A stretch of DNA of 64,000 nucleotides from the NCBI GenBank assembly GCA_034044135.1, contig CP139021.1:5099635-5163634 (forward strand), given 5' to 3'. The notes beneath the pieces were generated by a model, which saw nothing but the letters and a program-made list of their open reading frames with translations, ran no database searches and was not told the DNA's origin. Positions 24,786 to 34,426 of this stretch are shown piece by piece. The translations under genes and the position numbers were made by a program. Each line of letters opens with the position of its first letter. The first letter of the stretch is position 1. Origin of the DNA: Flammeovirgaceae bacterium SG7u.111 (lineage in GTDB: Bacteria > Bacteroidota > Bacteroidia > Cytophagales > Flammeovirgaceae).

Positions 24786-27167
24786 CCTTAGGGCGAAAAA
24801 CATCTCGACAGGGTGTTGGAGCCCTCCCAGCGAGGCGGTGATCGTATACGACTTCACGCCACCAGCGGCTTACACAACCACCGACCTCAACTATGTAAGG
24901 ACATACGTCTTCCAAAAGCCTACAACTACGGAGACCTTCGACGACCTGATAACCGATGACTTTACAAAGCTATATACCCACAAAAACCCGAATGAAATAC
25001 AAGTAGCCACCCAGTATATGGACGGATTGGGAAGACCTATCCAACAGGTCACCCAGATGGCTATCGAGAAAAACAATGCTTGGATGGATATGGTACAACC
25101 TGTATATTATGACGAGTTCGGTAGGCAGACGAGGGGCTACCTCCCTTATGCCGAGGCAGAAGCAGATAATGCAGGTGATTTTAGGGCGAATGCCTTTGCC
25201 GAGCAACATTCCTTCTACTCCTCTCCAGAGGATGGCATACCCCAGTCAAACTATGCCTTTTCGCAACAGGTAATAGAGCCTTCTCCACTCAATAGAGTAC
25301 TGGCACAAGTTGCCCCTGGCGAAAGCTGGCTGCCGTTTGTAGGCACTACCCAAGACCGCTCGGTGAATATGAGGCAATTGACCAATGAAGAGGGCGACAA
25401 CATCCGCATCTGGACAGTAGGCACAGGAGAAAACGACCTCCCAACAACTGCCAGCGCTTATGAAGACGGCCAGCTCTTCGTATCGGAAACAACCGACGAG
25501 GAAAACCACAAGTCTTTGGAATACAAAGACAAACAAGGAATGGTCGTACTAAAAAAGGTACAAGATGAAAACGACTTCCTTAGCACCTACTACGTCTACG
25601 ACGACTATGGCAACCTCCGCTATGTACTCCCCCCAAAAGCAATGGAGGAGATGGGCGACGACTTTAGCGGCCATGACAACTTTGACACCATACTGGACGA
25701 GCTCTGCTTCAAGTACACCTACGATGCCCGCAAAAGGATGGTGGCAAAGAAAGTGCCCGGCACAGAGGGAGAAACCTATATGGTCTACGATAGGTTAGAT
25801 AGGCTGGTACTCACCCAAGATGCCGAGCAGAGGCAGCCGAACGAAGATGGCGAGCAAGAGTGGTTTTTTACCAAGTACGACATCTTTAGCCGCCCGGTGA
25901 TGACGGGGATATACACTTCTTCCTTGACAAAAGAAGAGGTGCTGGCAGAGATAGAGGTAATTAACCCTACGGATTATGCAGTGCAATCCGTACGGGCAAC
26001 GAATAACCCCGATCAAGTAGAAGGGAGCAACGTGAAGAGGGAAACCCACAACGGAGAAAGTACCTACTTGGCCACAAAAGAGATAGAGTTACTGCCAGGC
26101 TTTACGTTGAGCGACCCTTCTCAAGCATTCACCGCCGAGCTGACAGGGACGGTCACGCCGGAAAACGAGCAACGTGGTTATGAGATACCGCAAGATGACT
26201 TTCCACCGGCAGAAGACCTCTACATCCTTACCATTAACTATTACGACGACTATGACCTAGACAACGACGGCACGCCAGAGGAGGCATATGTCAATGTAAA
26301 CGAGGCAGGCTTTATGGCAGAACAGGCAGTGACCGATAGGGTGAAAGGGCTGCTGACCGCCACCGAGGTAAGGCAATTGGGTGAGGGGGACAACGGCTTC
26401 TTGAAGACCGTGACCTTCTACGACAGAAAAGGAAGAGTAGTACAGACCCAAGCTGAAAACCACAAAGGTGGGACGGACATCGTGACCAATGAAATTGACT
26501 TTATAGGCAATGTGACTAAATCGCACACCCGCCATGCCAACCCCGAGTCTGAAGATAAACCCGCCACCATCGTAAAGAACTGGTTCGATTACGACCATGC
26601 CAATAGATTACTCAAGACCCGCCAAGCATTTGACCTGCAAATGGAGGCGGAAGCCGAGACCTTATCGGAAAATACCTACAATGCCTTGGGGCAGCTCGTG
26701 ACCAAAGAGCACAGCGAATTGGCTGGCGAGCCTGGTACACCTGCCTTGCAGACGGTAGACTATCAATACAACATCCGTGGCTGGCTGACCAAGATCAACG
26801 ACCTGAACAATGTGAGTGAGAGCAAGCTCTTCGCCATGGAGCTGATGTACGATAATGCGGATGCCAACGCTCAGTACAACGGCAATATCGGGAGGATTAA
26901 ATGGAAAACGGACCTCGACGAGGTACAGCGCCAATACAGTTATGTCTACGACGATCTCAACCGCCTAAAATCTGCTACCTATGCGGGCAGGGCGAACGAG
27001 GACTTTAACGTACAAAATATCAGCTACGATGCAAATGGAAATATCAAGACCCTCCAGCGATATGGCCTGACCGATTTGGGTGCTACCCCCGAGCAGCATA
27101 CCTATGGGCTGGTGGACAACTTGACCTACCAATACGACGAGGGACAGGTAAGCAATAGGCTCACCGC
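24786..27167 (+). pseudogene. DUF6443-type RHS gene, part 2 of 3
   Basis: Coding sequence between the two IS copies. It resumes with AKNISTGCWSPPSEAVIVYD and the DUF6443 domain (LNYVRTYVFQKPTTTETFDD, VATQYMDGLGRPIQQVTQMA), followed by YD repeats (YYVYDDYGNLRYVLPPKAME, FKYTYDARKRMVAKKVPGTE, IRGWLTKINDLNN). An open reading frame from GTG 24838 runs to 27183, its last codons being IS sequence. At the left junction GGG (24791-24793) should be four G to keep ITLGAKN in frame. IS copy B interrupts it after NRLTA. On its own this segment lacks a signal peptide and the shell C-terminus. Confidence 0.82.
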
Positions 27168-27179
27168 TACTCTTATGGT

Positions 27180-28187
27180 TTAAACAAGGGAATGCGTATA
27201 AATTTTTTCATATTTCCTGTTTTGGTTAATGACCGCAAAGATGCGGTGGACGAGCTTTGATCGGATGGCGTTTATGACGGACATCTTGTGCTTGCCCTCC
27301 TCCACTTTGCGGTCGTAATATTTTCGCAGCTCCCCCTTTGTCCTCAGGGTGGAGAGTGCCGCCATGTGGAATATTTTCTTCAGGTCCTTGTTGGCTTTTT
27401 GCGAGACCTTGTTGCGTGAGCGGATGCTGCTGCCCGACACGTACCTGAACGGGGCGCAGCCGATGTGGCAGGCAAACTTCTTGGGGTCGTCAAATTTCTG
27501 GAAGTTTTCCGTGGCCACTATCGTGGCGATGGCCGTCTGCTTTCCCACGCCCTCCACGGAGACGATCTTGTCGAAACTGTCCTTGATGTCCGGGTCGTCC
27601 TCTATCAACTGGGCTATCTGTTCCTCTATCTCCTCGACCGTTTTTTTATAGAGGGCGATGAGCTTCTTCACCCTCTTTTCTTTTTCCTTGAAATACTCTT
27701 TGTCCAGAAACCCTTTCTCCTGTTTTAGCTGCCCTTTGTATTTCGAGAGATCCTTCATGGCAAGTTCCCGCTCAGAGGACAAAAGCTTTAACTTATTGAT
27801 AGTCTTGGGTGTAGGCTTTACCAATCTTGCCTTGTCGGCGAACCGCTTGGCATAGCCGGCGATCCTCTCGGCATCCACCTTGTCGTCCTTTCCCCTTGTC
27901 ATTCCCTGCGAGCGGGAGATGGAATAAGGTGATTCCATCCAGAGGCAAAGCCCCAGGTCCAGGGACACTTCCATCAGCTTGTTGCCGAACTGTCCTGTGT
28001 GCTCGGCACATAGCAAGGTGTCTTCTTTGCCTAGCCCGTGCTCCCTGAACAGGGACTTGAGCCCTTTGCCCAGGGCTTTCCCGTCGTTGTCCCATTTGAG
28101 GTTGACAAGCTCTCCATGTTCGGCCAAGAGGGCCAGGTCGATGGTGTCTTTGCTGATGTCGATGCCGATAAAGTTTTTAAATTCCAT
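27180..28187 (-). CDS. IS110-family transposase (copy B)
   Basis: 335 residues from ATG 28187. The protein is identical to copy A apart from Glu2. All DEDD residues and the Ser-bearing C-terminal domain are intact, so it should be functional. It is transcribed against the surrounding RHS gene. The right end after the stop is only 12 nt. Confidence 0.93.
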   Translation of the reverse strand: MEFKNFIGIDISKDTIDLALLAEHGELVNLKWDNDGKALGKGLKSLFREHGLGKEDTLLCAEHTGQFGNKLMEVSLDLGLCLWMESPYSISRSQGMTRGKDDKVDAERIAGYAKRFADKARLVKPTPKTINKLKLLSSERELAMKDLSKYKGQLKQEKGFLDKEYFKEKEKRVKKLIALYKKTVEEIEEQIAQLIEDDPDIKDSFDKIVSVEGVGKQTAIATIVATENFQKFDDPKKFACHIGCAPFRYVSGSSIRSRNKVSQKANKDLKKIFHMAALSTLRTKGELRKYYDRKVEEGKHKMSVINAIRSKLVHRIFAVINQNRKYEKIYTHSLV

Positions 28188-28212
28188 GGTTATCCGTATT
28201 TTTATGTTGGAC

Positions 28213-28432
28213 AAAAAACCTAGAGGCCAAGGACCTGGTGCGTAGCCTAACTACCTTAACGGTGGCAAACTCTTATACAGGCCTGGGCACGGGAGGGGAC
28301 ACGGGCATCCAGCAGTGGGATGAATCTTGTTCGTGGAGCGAGTTGAGTCGCCCATGCCCCCCTTGGCCAAAAGGAAATCAAGGTTTTACAATTAAACACA
28401 ATCCTTCGAATAATACAACTGCACAAATCTAA
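28213..28432 (-). ncRNA. Candidate bridge RNA of IS110 copy B
   Basis: Same layout as in copy A. The donor-loop guides are conserved: ACTCTTAT at 28269-28276 and ACCTTAA at 28253-28259 are the plus-strand complements of ATAAGAGT and TTAAGGT. The target-loop patch (28329-28339) differs from copy A at five positions and reads TCGCTCCA, resembling this copy's flank TCGCTCACA. Confidence 0.6.
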
Positions 28433-28434
28433 GG

Positions 28435-30361
28435 TGTGAGCGACGGTGCGGGACTGGCAGGCAATGCCCTCCTCGCCGACTTTAAGGACGGAAAGGACAA
28501 TACCCAAAAGGCGCTTTCTGGAGAATATATGTATGACCAGAACGGCAACCTGACCTCCGACAAGAACAAGGGGATAACGGGCATCACCTACAACCACCTC
28601 AACCTGCCGGAGCTGATCGACTTTGGCTCGGGCAATACGATCCAATACCGCTACGATGCGGCAGGGATCAAGCTACAGAAGAAAGTATACGAGGAAGGCG
28701 TATTAGCGAAAGTGACCGACTACTTGGGTAGCTTCCACTACGAAGAGGACACCCTGCGATTTGTGCACACCGCCGAGGGAAGGGCGCTCTGGAAGACCGA
28801 GCACCACGACCTCACGCAAGACTTTGTGTACGAATACCACTACAAGGACCACCTCGGCAACCTGAGGATGAGCGTGAGGGAAGGGGAAGAACTACAATAC
28901 AAAGCCACTTCCAACCATGACGTTGCGGCAGATGAGGAGACCAAAAAAGGCTTTCAGAATGTTGTGAGCACGTTCGACCCCAAGAAAGGGGAGGACGGCA
29001 TCGTCGGTTCTGCCTTGCTCAAGTCAGAGGACGAGAATACTTTGAGGACAGTCGGTCCGCTAAAGGTGTTTGAGGTAAGAAAAGGGGACATAATTGGCGC
29101 GAACGTTCAGGCGTGGTTCGATAAGGAAGATTCGGGAACAAAAACAACATCCCAGTATATAGTTGGAAACTTAACCAACAAGTTCACCCCAGATGTTGGG
29201 GGAAGCCCTGTTTCAGTAAACTTTGGACTCGCCCCACAAGGTGAAAATAAAGACGATGGCTCTGCACCTGTAGCTTATGTAGCGATCTATATCTACAACG
29301 AGGACGGGGAACTGGTGGAGGATAAGGTTCGATGGTTGCACAACGGGATGGTGGACGAAGATTGGAACTACCTAAACATCCTCTCTGACGTAGAGGTGAC
29401 ACAAGACGGGACCGCCAAGGTGTTCGTGGCAAACGAGAGTGCTGTGAGTGTTTGGTTCGACGACTTGCAGATCACCCACAAAAAAGGTATTATAGCACAG
29501 GAAAACCACTACTACCCCTTCGGCATGAACATGGCGGGGATTGAACGGAAAGGAATCCCCGACCACAAGTTCCAGTACAACGGAAAGGAAAAACAGGAAG
29601 AGCACGGGCTCAATTGGGCGGACTACGGGGCGAGGTTTTATGATAGTCAGCTTGGTAGATGGCATACGGTAGATCCACTAGCAGACCAGATGAGGAGGCA
29701 CAGTGTTTATAATTATGCATTCGACAACCCGATCCGATTTATTGATCCTGATGGGATGGCGCCTGGGGATTGTTGTGGTGGACAAGATTATAACCCCTTT
29801 GATTATGAACAAGATTCTTTTGACAAGTTTTATAACGACTCTTGGAATTATTTTAAAGGATTGCTTTCTTTTGGAGCAAAAGCCGAAGCCCATGTACAAG
29901 TAACGAAAGTAGTAGGAGAAGCTAGTTCAGATAACCTTTCGTTATCATATGAACGTACTTTAGAAGTAAAACATGAAAAAACTTTTGACTTAAGTAGGAT
30001 GTTAGATAATTTATTTACAGATGCTCCTAATGCTAACCCTGGGGATATAATTAGTTCTGAAACAACAATTACTTCTATGACAGAGACCAAAGCTTCAGCT
30101 GATATAAAACCATTCAAGTTAGAAGCAGTACATACGGAAAATTCTAGGGGAGAGACAGAAAACTCTATTAAAATGAGTAGAGAAATTGATGCTGGCTTTT
30201 TGAACTATGGGGCTTATTTTAAGTCGACTTATAAAGTTAATAATCAAGGACAATCAACTAAAAGTATAGCTACAGGAATTAGTGGAGATGTGATTATCCC
30301 TGTTGAAGAAAATACTAAAATCAAAGTAGGCGCTAGTTTTGAAATCTTTTATGAAAAATAA
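28435..30361 (+). pseudogene. DUF6443-type RHS gene, part 3 of 3 (shell end and variable tip)
   Basis: Continues the YD repeats (ALSGEYMYDQNGNLTSDKNK) and the RHS core end: ENHYYPFGMNMAGIERKG, FQYNGKEKQEEHGLNWADYG, ARFYDSQLGRWHTVDPLADQ and FDNPIRFIDPDGMAPGD. After this pre-tip motif come about 200 residues of unrelated, AT-rich sequence (33% GC at 30001-30060, by count) ending EIFYEK, the position of a toxin/effector tip in polymorphic RHS proteins. The tip is Ser/Thr/Glu-rich and strand-like; I recognise no nuclease or other toxin motif. Reading in frame is open from GTG 28436, but the natural start lies upstream of the IS insertions. Confidence 0.82.
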
Positions 30362-31115
30362 TTCTTTCTTATTTATAATTTTGGCATTAAGTATTTGTAG
30401 CTGTGGGCATGACAAGGTTAATTATTTTAATTTTGCATACCCGCCAAAAAACAAGCCGATATTTGCTCAAGGTGAATTTACAAATAAAGGTGTCGAAAAT
30501 GGAGAGTTTACAATCTCATCTGATAGCCTTTTAATTAATGGTAAGTATAAACAAGGTCAGAAACTTGGTACATGGTTCTATAAAATAGATTCTAGTGAAT
30601 TTAAAATCAATTGGAAATCTTGCAATGTTCATGATATAAACATGTCTTTTTCAGTTCCTGAAGACTGGGATATTTATGATAGGGATGGTGTGGTTGTATT
30701 GGCAGCACTCCCACAACAAGATAAGAAAAACCCAAGAGAATTTCTAAAAATCATTAAATATCCCAAAGAGGAACTAGATTTAACTTCAAGTGTTGGCCAA
30801 TGTTTTTTACAAACACAAAATGATTACAATTTAATATCATCAAAGCCATTAAGAATTGTTGATATAGAAAACGTGATGTCATATTATCTAAGACTTGAAT
30901 TAGATAATAACACTCACTTCTTATTTTACTTTTTTGAATACGGTGATGATATATATCAAGTGAGTTTTTTGACATTAAAACAGAATCTTAATATTAATTT
31001 TTTCTTGTTTTTTGATATCATCCATGGCATGATGTTAAATAACAAGAAAATTTTTAGCCCATATAAATCTTATCAAGCATCAGAATTCAATCTAGTGCCT
31101 GCTGAAAATGGATAA
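30351..31115 (+). CDS. Lipoprotein next to the RHS tip, possible immunity protein
   Basis: 254 residues from ATG 30351, overlapping the RHS stop by 11 nt (a TTG at 30339 is less likely). The signal peptide MKNNSFLFIILALSICSC ends in a lipobox, so it is lipid-anchored in the envelope. The mature part has no recognised domain: strands such as GEFTNKGVENGEFTISSDSL, then WDIYDRDGVVVLAALPQQDK, and a C-terminal region ending in FNLVPAENG. Overlap with the tip and the same low GC suggest that tip and lipoprotein arrived together. Position is that of an RHS immunity gene, but a PsbP-like or accessory lipoprotein role is equally possible. Confidence 0.72.
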   Translation: MKNNSFLFIILALSICSCGHDKVNYFNFAYPPKNKPIFAQGEFTNKGVENGEFTISSDSLLINGKYKQGQKLGTWFYKIDSSEFKINWKSCNVHDINMSFSVPEDWDIYDRDGVVVLAALPQQDKKNPREFLKIIKYPKEELDLTSSVGQCFLQTQNDYNLISSKPLRIVDIENVMSYYLRLELDNNTHFLFYFFEYGDDIYQVSFLTLKQNLNINFFLFFDIIHGMMLNNKKIFSPYKSYQASEFNLVPAENG

Positions 31116-31128
31116 TTTTCTCCCCAAC

Positions 31129-31211
31129 TACTCTTATGGTTTAAACAAGGGAATGCGTATAAATTTTTTCATATTTCCTGTCTTGGTTTATGACCGCGAA
31201 GATGCGGTGGG
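31129..31211 (-). mobile_element. Truncated IS110 right end, copy C
   Basis: The first ~83 bp match the right end of copy B (TACTCTTATGG, then the last ~70 nt of the transposase gene) with a few substitutions. Similarity stops at GATGCGGTGGG. The rest of the element is lost. Its substitutions show it is older than copies A and B. Confidence 0.85.
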
Positions 31212-31243
31212 AGGGGGTTGAAAGTAATTTATAAAAACAAAAT

Positions 31244-31278
31244 AAAAGGTGCAGGATGTATTTCCTGCACCTTTTTTT
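31244..31278 (+). terminator. Terminator at the end of the island
   Basis: 13-bp stem AAAAGGTGCAGGA (31244-31256) / TCCTGCACCTTTT (31263-31275), 6-nt loop, T tail. It would end transcripts from the RHS/lipoprotein operon. Confidence 0.85.
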
Positions 31279-31434
31279 GTGCCAGCATTTGCAGGAGGCT
31301 TTTTCCTAAGGAAGAGCGTTCATTGGGGCTATAAAGAGTTGCTGCTCTAAAAAGAGTAACGGCGGTAGTTCGGGCGAAACACCTAGGTCAGAGGAATTGC
31401 ACTTGCAAATCTGAATTTACAACGCTTTAAACCC

Positions 31435-31442
31435 TATATTTG
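31435..31442 (+). promoter_or_regulatory. Promoter -7 box of the GH92 gene
   Basis: TATATTTG, a perfect TAnnTTTG, 40 nt before the ATG at 31483. No clear -33 box. Confidence 0.6.
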
Positions 31443-31482
31443 CGGTAAAACAAGTCAACTCAACCATCTATTTACATTCTTC

Positions 31483-33804
31483 ATGAAAAAGGTATTTTTA
31501 GTAAGCATTTTCATTCTCACCATTTTTAGTTCTTGCAATAGGACTCAAAACGCCCCATCATCCAACACTTCTTCTGCTAAGCAAGTCGACTTGGCGGATT
31601 ATGTAAATCCGCTCATGGGCACCGATTCAAAATACAGCCTTTCCAATGGAAACACCTATCCTGCTATTGCCACTCCTTGGGGCATGAACTTTTGGACGCC
31701 GATGACCTCCAAAATGGGCGATGGATGGACGTACAAATACAATGAAAATAAGATACGAGGGATAAAACAAACCCATCAGCCAAGCCCTTGGATTAATGAC
31801 TATGCGGCTTTTTCGCTCATGGCGGTTACGGGCGAGCTAAAATACGAGGAGAGCGAAAGGGCTTCTTGGTTTTCGCACAAAGCTGAAACGGTAAAGCCTT
31901 ATCATTACAAAACCTATCTGGCAGATTACGATGTGGTAGCGGAACTTGCCCCCACCGAACGGGCGGCACATTTCAAATTCACCTTCCCAAAATCTGATTC
32001 TTCCTACATATTATTGGATGCTTTTTTCAAGGGTTCGATGGTGAAAATCATTCCTGAAGAAAGAAAAATAATTGGCTATTGCCGAAACAATAGCGGTGGC
32101 GTTCCAGAAAATTTCCACAACTATTTTGTAGCAATATTCGACAAGGACTTTGAACTTACCCACACATGGGGCGATACGTGGAAATTACAAGCAAACACCT
32201 TGGACAGCGAAGGGCAGCATGTCGGGGCAATCATCGGGTTCAAAACGAAACGAGGAGAGGTTGTCCATGCAAAAGTAGCTTCTTCGTTCATCAGCCCAGA
32301 ACAAGCCGAGCTTAATCTTTCGAGGGAAATAGGGCAAGATTCTTTTGAGGTTACCAAGGAAAAAGCCAAAGCAGCTTGGGAAAAAGAGCTGGGAAGAATA
32401 AAAATTGAGGATACAAATACGGACAATATCAAGACATTTTACTCTTGCTTGTACAGGGCATTGCTTTTCCCCCGCAAGTTTTACGAGATAGACGCCGACA
32501 ACAAAATTGTTCATTACAGCCCCTACAATGGCGAAGTGTTGCCCGGCTACATGTTCACCGACAACGGTTTTTGGGATACGTTTAGGGCAGTTTTCCCTTT
32601 CTTTAACCTCATGTACCCCGAGCTGAATGGGCATATTATGGAGGGGCTTGCCAACACTTACAAAGAATCGGGTTGGTTGCCCGAATGGGCTAGCCCTGGC
32701 CACCGCGATTGCATGATTGGCTCCAATTCTGCGCCTATCATTGCCGATGCCTTTTTGAAAGGAGCGGTAACTTCGGATGCGGAAGTGTTGCTAGAGGCTA
32801 TCTTAAAAAATGCGACCGTGGAAGAAGGGCGGCCAGTTGGCTCGGTGGGAAGAGAAGGGCTCGATTATTACAACAAATTGGGCTATGTACCTTACGATGT
32901 GGGAATAAACGAGAATACGGCACGTACGCTGGAATATGCTTATGCCGATTTCACCATCGCTCAAATGGCGGCAAAACTTGGCAAAGAAAATCTTGCCAAA
33001 AAGTACTACGAACAGTCTATGAACTACAAAAATGTATTCGACCCCTCCACAAACCTGATGAGGGGGAAAAATGAAGACGGAAGTTTCCAATCGCCGTTCA
33101 ACCCACTCAAGTGGGGCGATGCCTTTACCGAGGGAAACAGCCTACACTACACGTGGTCGGTTTTTCACGATGTGCAAGGGCTAATTGATTTGATGGGAGG
33201 AAATGATGCTTTTGTAGGGCAATTGGATAATGTATTTGAGATGCCCCCAGCTTTTGACGACTCGTATTACGGGCAAACTATTCATGAAATCAGGGAAATG
33301 CAGATCGTAAATATGGGCAATTATGCGCACGGAAATCAGCCAATCCAGCACATGATTTACCTCTACAACTACGCTGGTGCCCCTTACAAAACCCAAGAAA
33401 AAATAAGGGAGGTTCTTACCAAATTGTACGCTGCCACGCCCGATGGTTACTGCGGCGATGAGGACAACGGGCAAACTTCCGCTTGGTATGTGTTCAGCTC
33501 CTTAGGCTTTTACCCCGTAACACCTGGGGTAGATCAGTACGTGATTGGAAGCCCGCTATTCGACAAGGCTACGCTTACGCTGGAAAATGGGAACACGTTT
33601 ACTATTTCCTCGGAAAACAATTCAAGCCAGAACTATTACATCCAATCGGCTAGCCTTAACGGGGCAGACCACTCTCCTAATTTCATTCAATTCGATGATA
33701 TCAAAAAAGGGGGTGAAATAATATTTAAAATGGGCAGCAAACCTAATACAAGCTGGGGAAGCCAAGCCAAGGATGTTCCATATTCTTTGAGTTTAATAAA
33801 ATAG
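31483..33804 (+). CDS. GH92 family alpha-1,2-mannosidase, lipoprotein
   Basis: 773 residues, typical GH92 length. The signal MKKVFLVSIFILTIFSSC is lipidated. GH92 enzymes are Ca-dependent exo-alpha-mannosidases that trim N-glycan or yeast mannan chains outside the cell. Motifs are DLADYVNPLMGTDS at the mature N-terminus, GIKQTHQPSPWINDYA, TDNGFWDTFRAVFPFFNLMY, GNYAHGNQPIQHMIYLYNYA, and the C-terminal catalytic block YCGDEDNGQTSAWYVFSSLG. There is no SusC/SusD pair beside it, so it is not part of a classical polysaccharide utilisation locus in this window. It is the first backbone gene after the island. Confidence 0.95.
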   Translation: MKKVFLVSIFILTIFSSCNRTQNAPSSNTSSAKQVDLADYVNPLMGTDSKYSLSNGNTYPAIATPWGMNFWTPMTSKMGDGWTYKYNENKIRGIKQTHQPSPWINDYAAFSLMAVTGELKYEESERASWFSHKAETVKPYHYKTYLADYDVVAELAPTERAAHFKFTFPKSDSSYILLDAFFKGSMVKIIPEERKIIGYCRNNSGGVPENFHNYFVAIFDKDFELTHTWGDTWKLQANTLDSEGQHVGAIIGFKTKRGEVVHAKVASSFISPEQAELNLSREIGQDSFEVTKEKAKAAWEKELGRIKIEDTNTDNIKTFYSCLYRALLFPRKFYEIDADNKIVHYSPYNGEVLPGYMFTDNGFWDTFRAVFPFFNLMYPELNGHIMEGLANTYKESGWLPEWASPGHRDCMIGSNSAPIIADAFLKGAVTSDAEVLLEAILKNATVEEGRPVGSVGREGLDYYNKLGYVPYDVGINENTARTLEYAYADFTIAQMAAKLGKENLAKKYYEQSMNYKNVFDPSTNLMRGKNEDGSFQSPFNPLKWGDAFTEGNSLHYTWSVFHDVQGLIDLMGGNDAFVGQLDNVFEMPPAFDDSYYGQTIHEIREMQIVNMGNYAHGNQPIQHMIYLYNYAGAPYKTQEKIREVLTKLYAATPDGYCGDEDNGQTSAWYVFSSLGFYPVTPGVDQYVIGSPLFDKATLTLENGNTFTISSENNSSQNYYIQSASLNGADHSPNFIQFDDIKKGGEIIFKMGSKPNTSWGSQAKDVPYSLSLIK

Positions 33805-33897
33805 CAATGAAACCAAATGCATGTTTGACGGTTTCGGTAGTAAAGAATTAAGTCGATTCATTAAAGAGCTATTATTTTAACACCTAACTCATTTTTT

Positions 33898-34308
33898 ATG
33901 AAAATTTTTGTTCAATCAATCATACTCATCGCTTTATTAAGCACTAGCGCATGTTCCACTATGAAGAATGCAAAAATACCCTCCATCACCCAAACCAAAT
34001 GGGTACTGGAAACGCTTTATGGGGATAAGATCAACTATGGAGCAGGCCAGGCAGCAGCTTTTATGGAATTTAAAGAAGACAAAGTGAATGGCTACGGAGG
34101 TTGTAACAAGTTCTTTGGTGGCTATTCGCTAGATGGAACAAGTTTAGACTTCGGTATGCTAGGAAGCACCAAAATGGCTTGCCCCACTTCTGACTTGGAA
34201 GGCAAATTCATGAAAGCCTTAGACGAAACTAAATCATTTGCCGTGGAAGACGGTCAACTCGCTCTCAAAAGCGGAGACGCTACCGTAGCGACCTTCAAAC
34301 CGGAATAA
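33898..34308 (+). CDS. META domain lipoprotein (HslJ-like)
   Basis: 136 residues, signal ending TSAC. The META domain covers most of the mature protein: QTKWVLETLYGDK, FMEFKEDKVNGYGGCNKFFG, SLDFGMLGSTKMACP and FMKALDETKSFAVEDGQLAL. The paired Cys of the domain are in GGCN and KMACP. META proteins are heat-shock or envelope proteins of unclear biochemistry. It is convergent with the DUF4136 gene through a shared terminator. Confidence 0.9.
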   Translation: MKIFVQSIILIALLSTSACSTMKNAKIPSITQTKWVLETLYGDKINYGAGQAAAFMEFKEDKVNGYGGCNKFFGGYSLDGTSLDFGMLGSTKMACPTSDLEGKFMKALDETKSFAVEDGQLALKSGDATVATFKPE

Positions 34309-34317
34309 AAAAAACGC

Positions 34318-34376
34318 TGCAAACACAAAAAAGGCTGGGTAGAAACTGATTTTACCCAGCCTTTTTTGTGTTTGCA
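34318..34376. terminator. Strong bidirectional terminator
   Basis: Perfect 24-bp stem: 34318-34341 pairs with 34353-34376, with an 11-nt loop. The stem contains A6/T6 flanks, so it works in both directions between the META and DUF4136 genes. Confidence 0.92.
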
Positions 34377-34426
34377 CAACATGAGCAAGAGACTCCCCTT
34401 ATCTCCGCATCAAATTCACGGCGAGC

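Larger units (their letters stand above)
27168..28434 (-). mobile_element. IS110-family insertion sequence, copy B
   Basis: 1267 bp, same length as copy A and in inverse orientation. Joining the flanks at 27167 and 28435 restores RHS codons for NRLTA-VSDGAG with no lost or duplicated bases, which fixes the element's ends to 1 nt. Its left end (at 28434) has nine base differences from copy A over 247 nt. Confidence 0.9.
31116..31482. other. Right edge of the island
   Basis: 367 bp with an 83-bp IS110 right-end remnant (31129-31211), a terminator (31244-31278) and the promoter of the GH92 gene (31435-31442). No ORF. Confidence 0.75.

Noticed and set aside
23519-28434. Composite transposon carrying 24786-27167 as cargo
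   Set aside because: The segment between the IS copies is the co-linear middle of the interrupted RHS gene, and the joint at copy B restores codons exactly. Two independent insertions explain it better.
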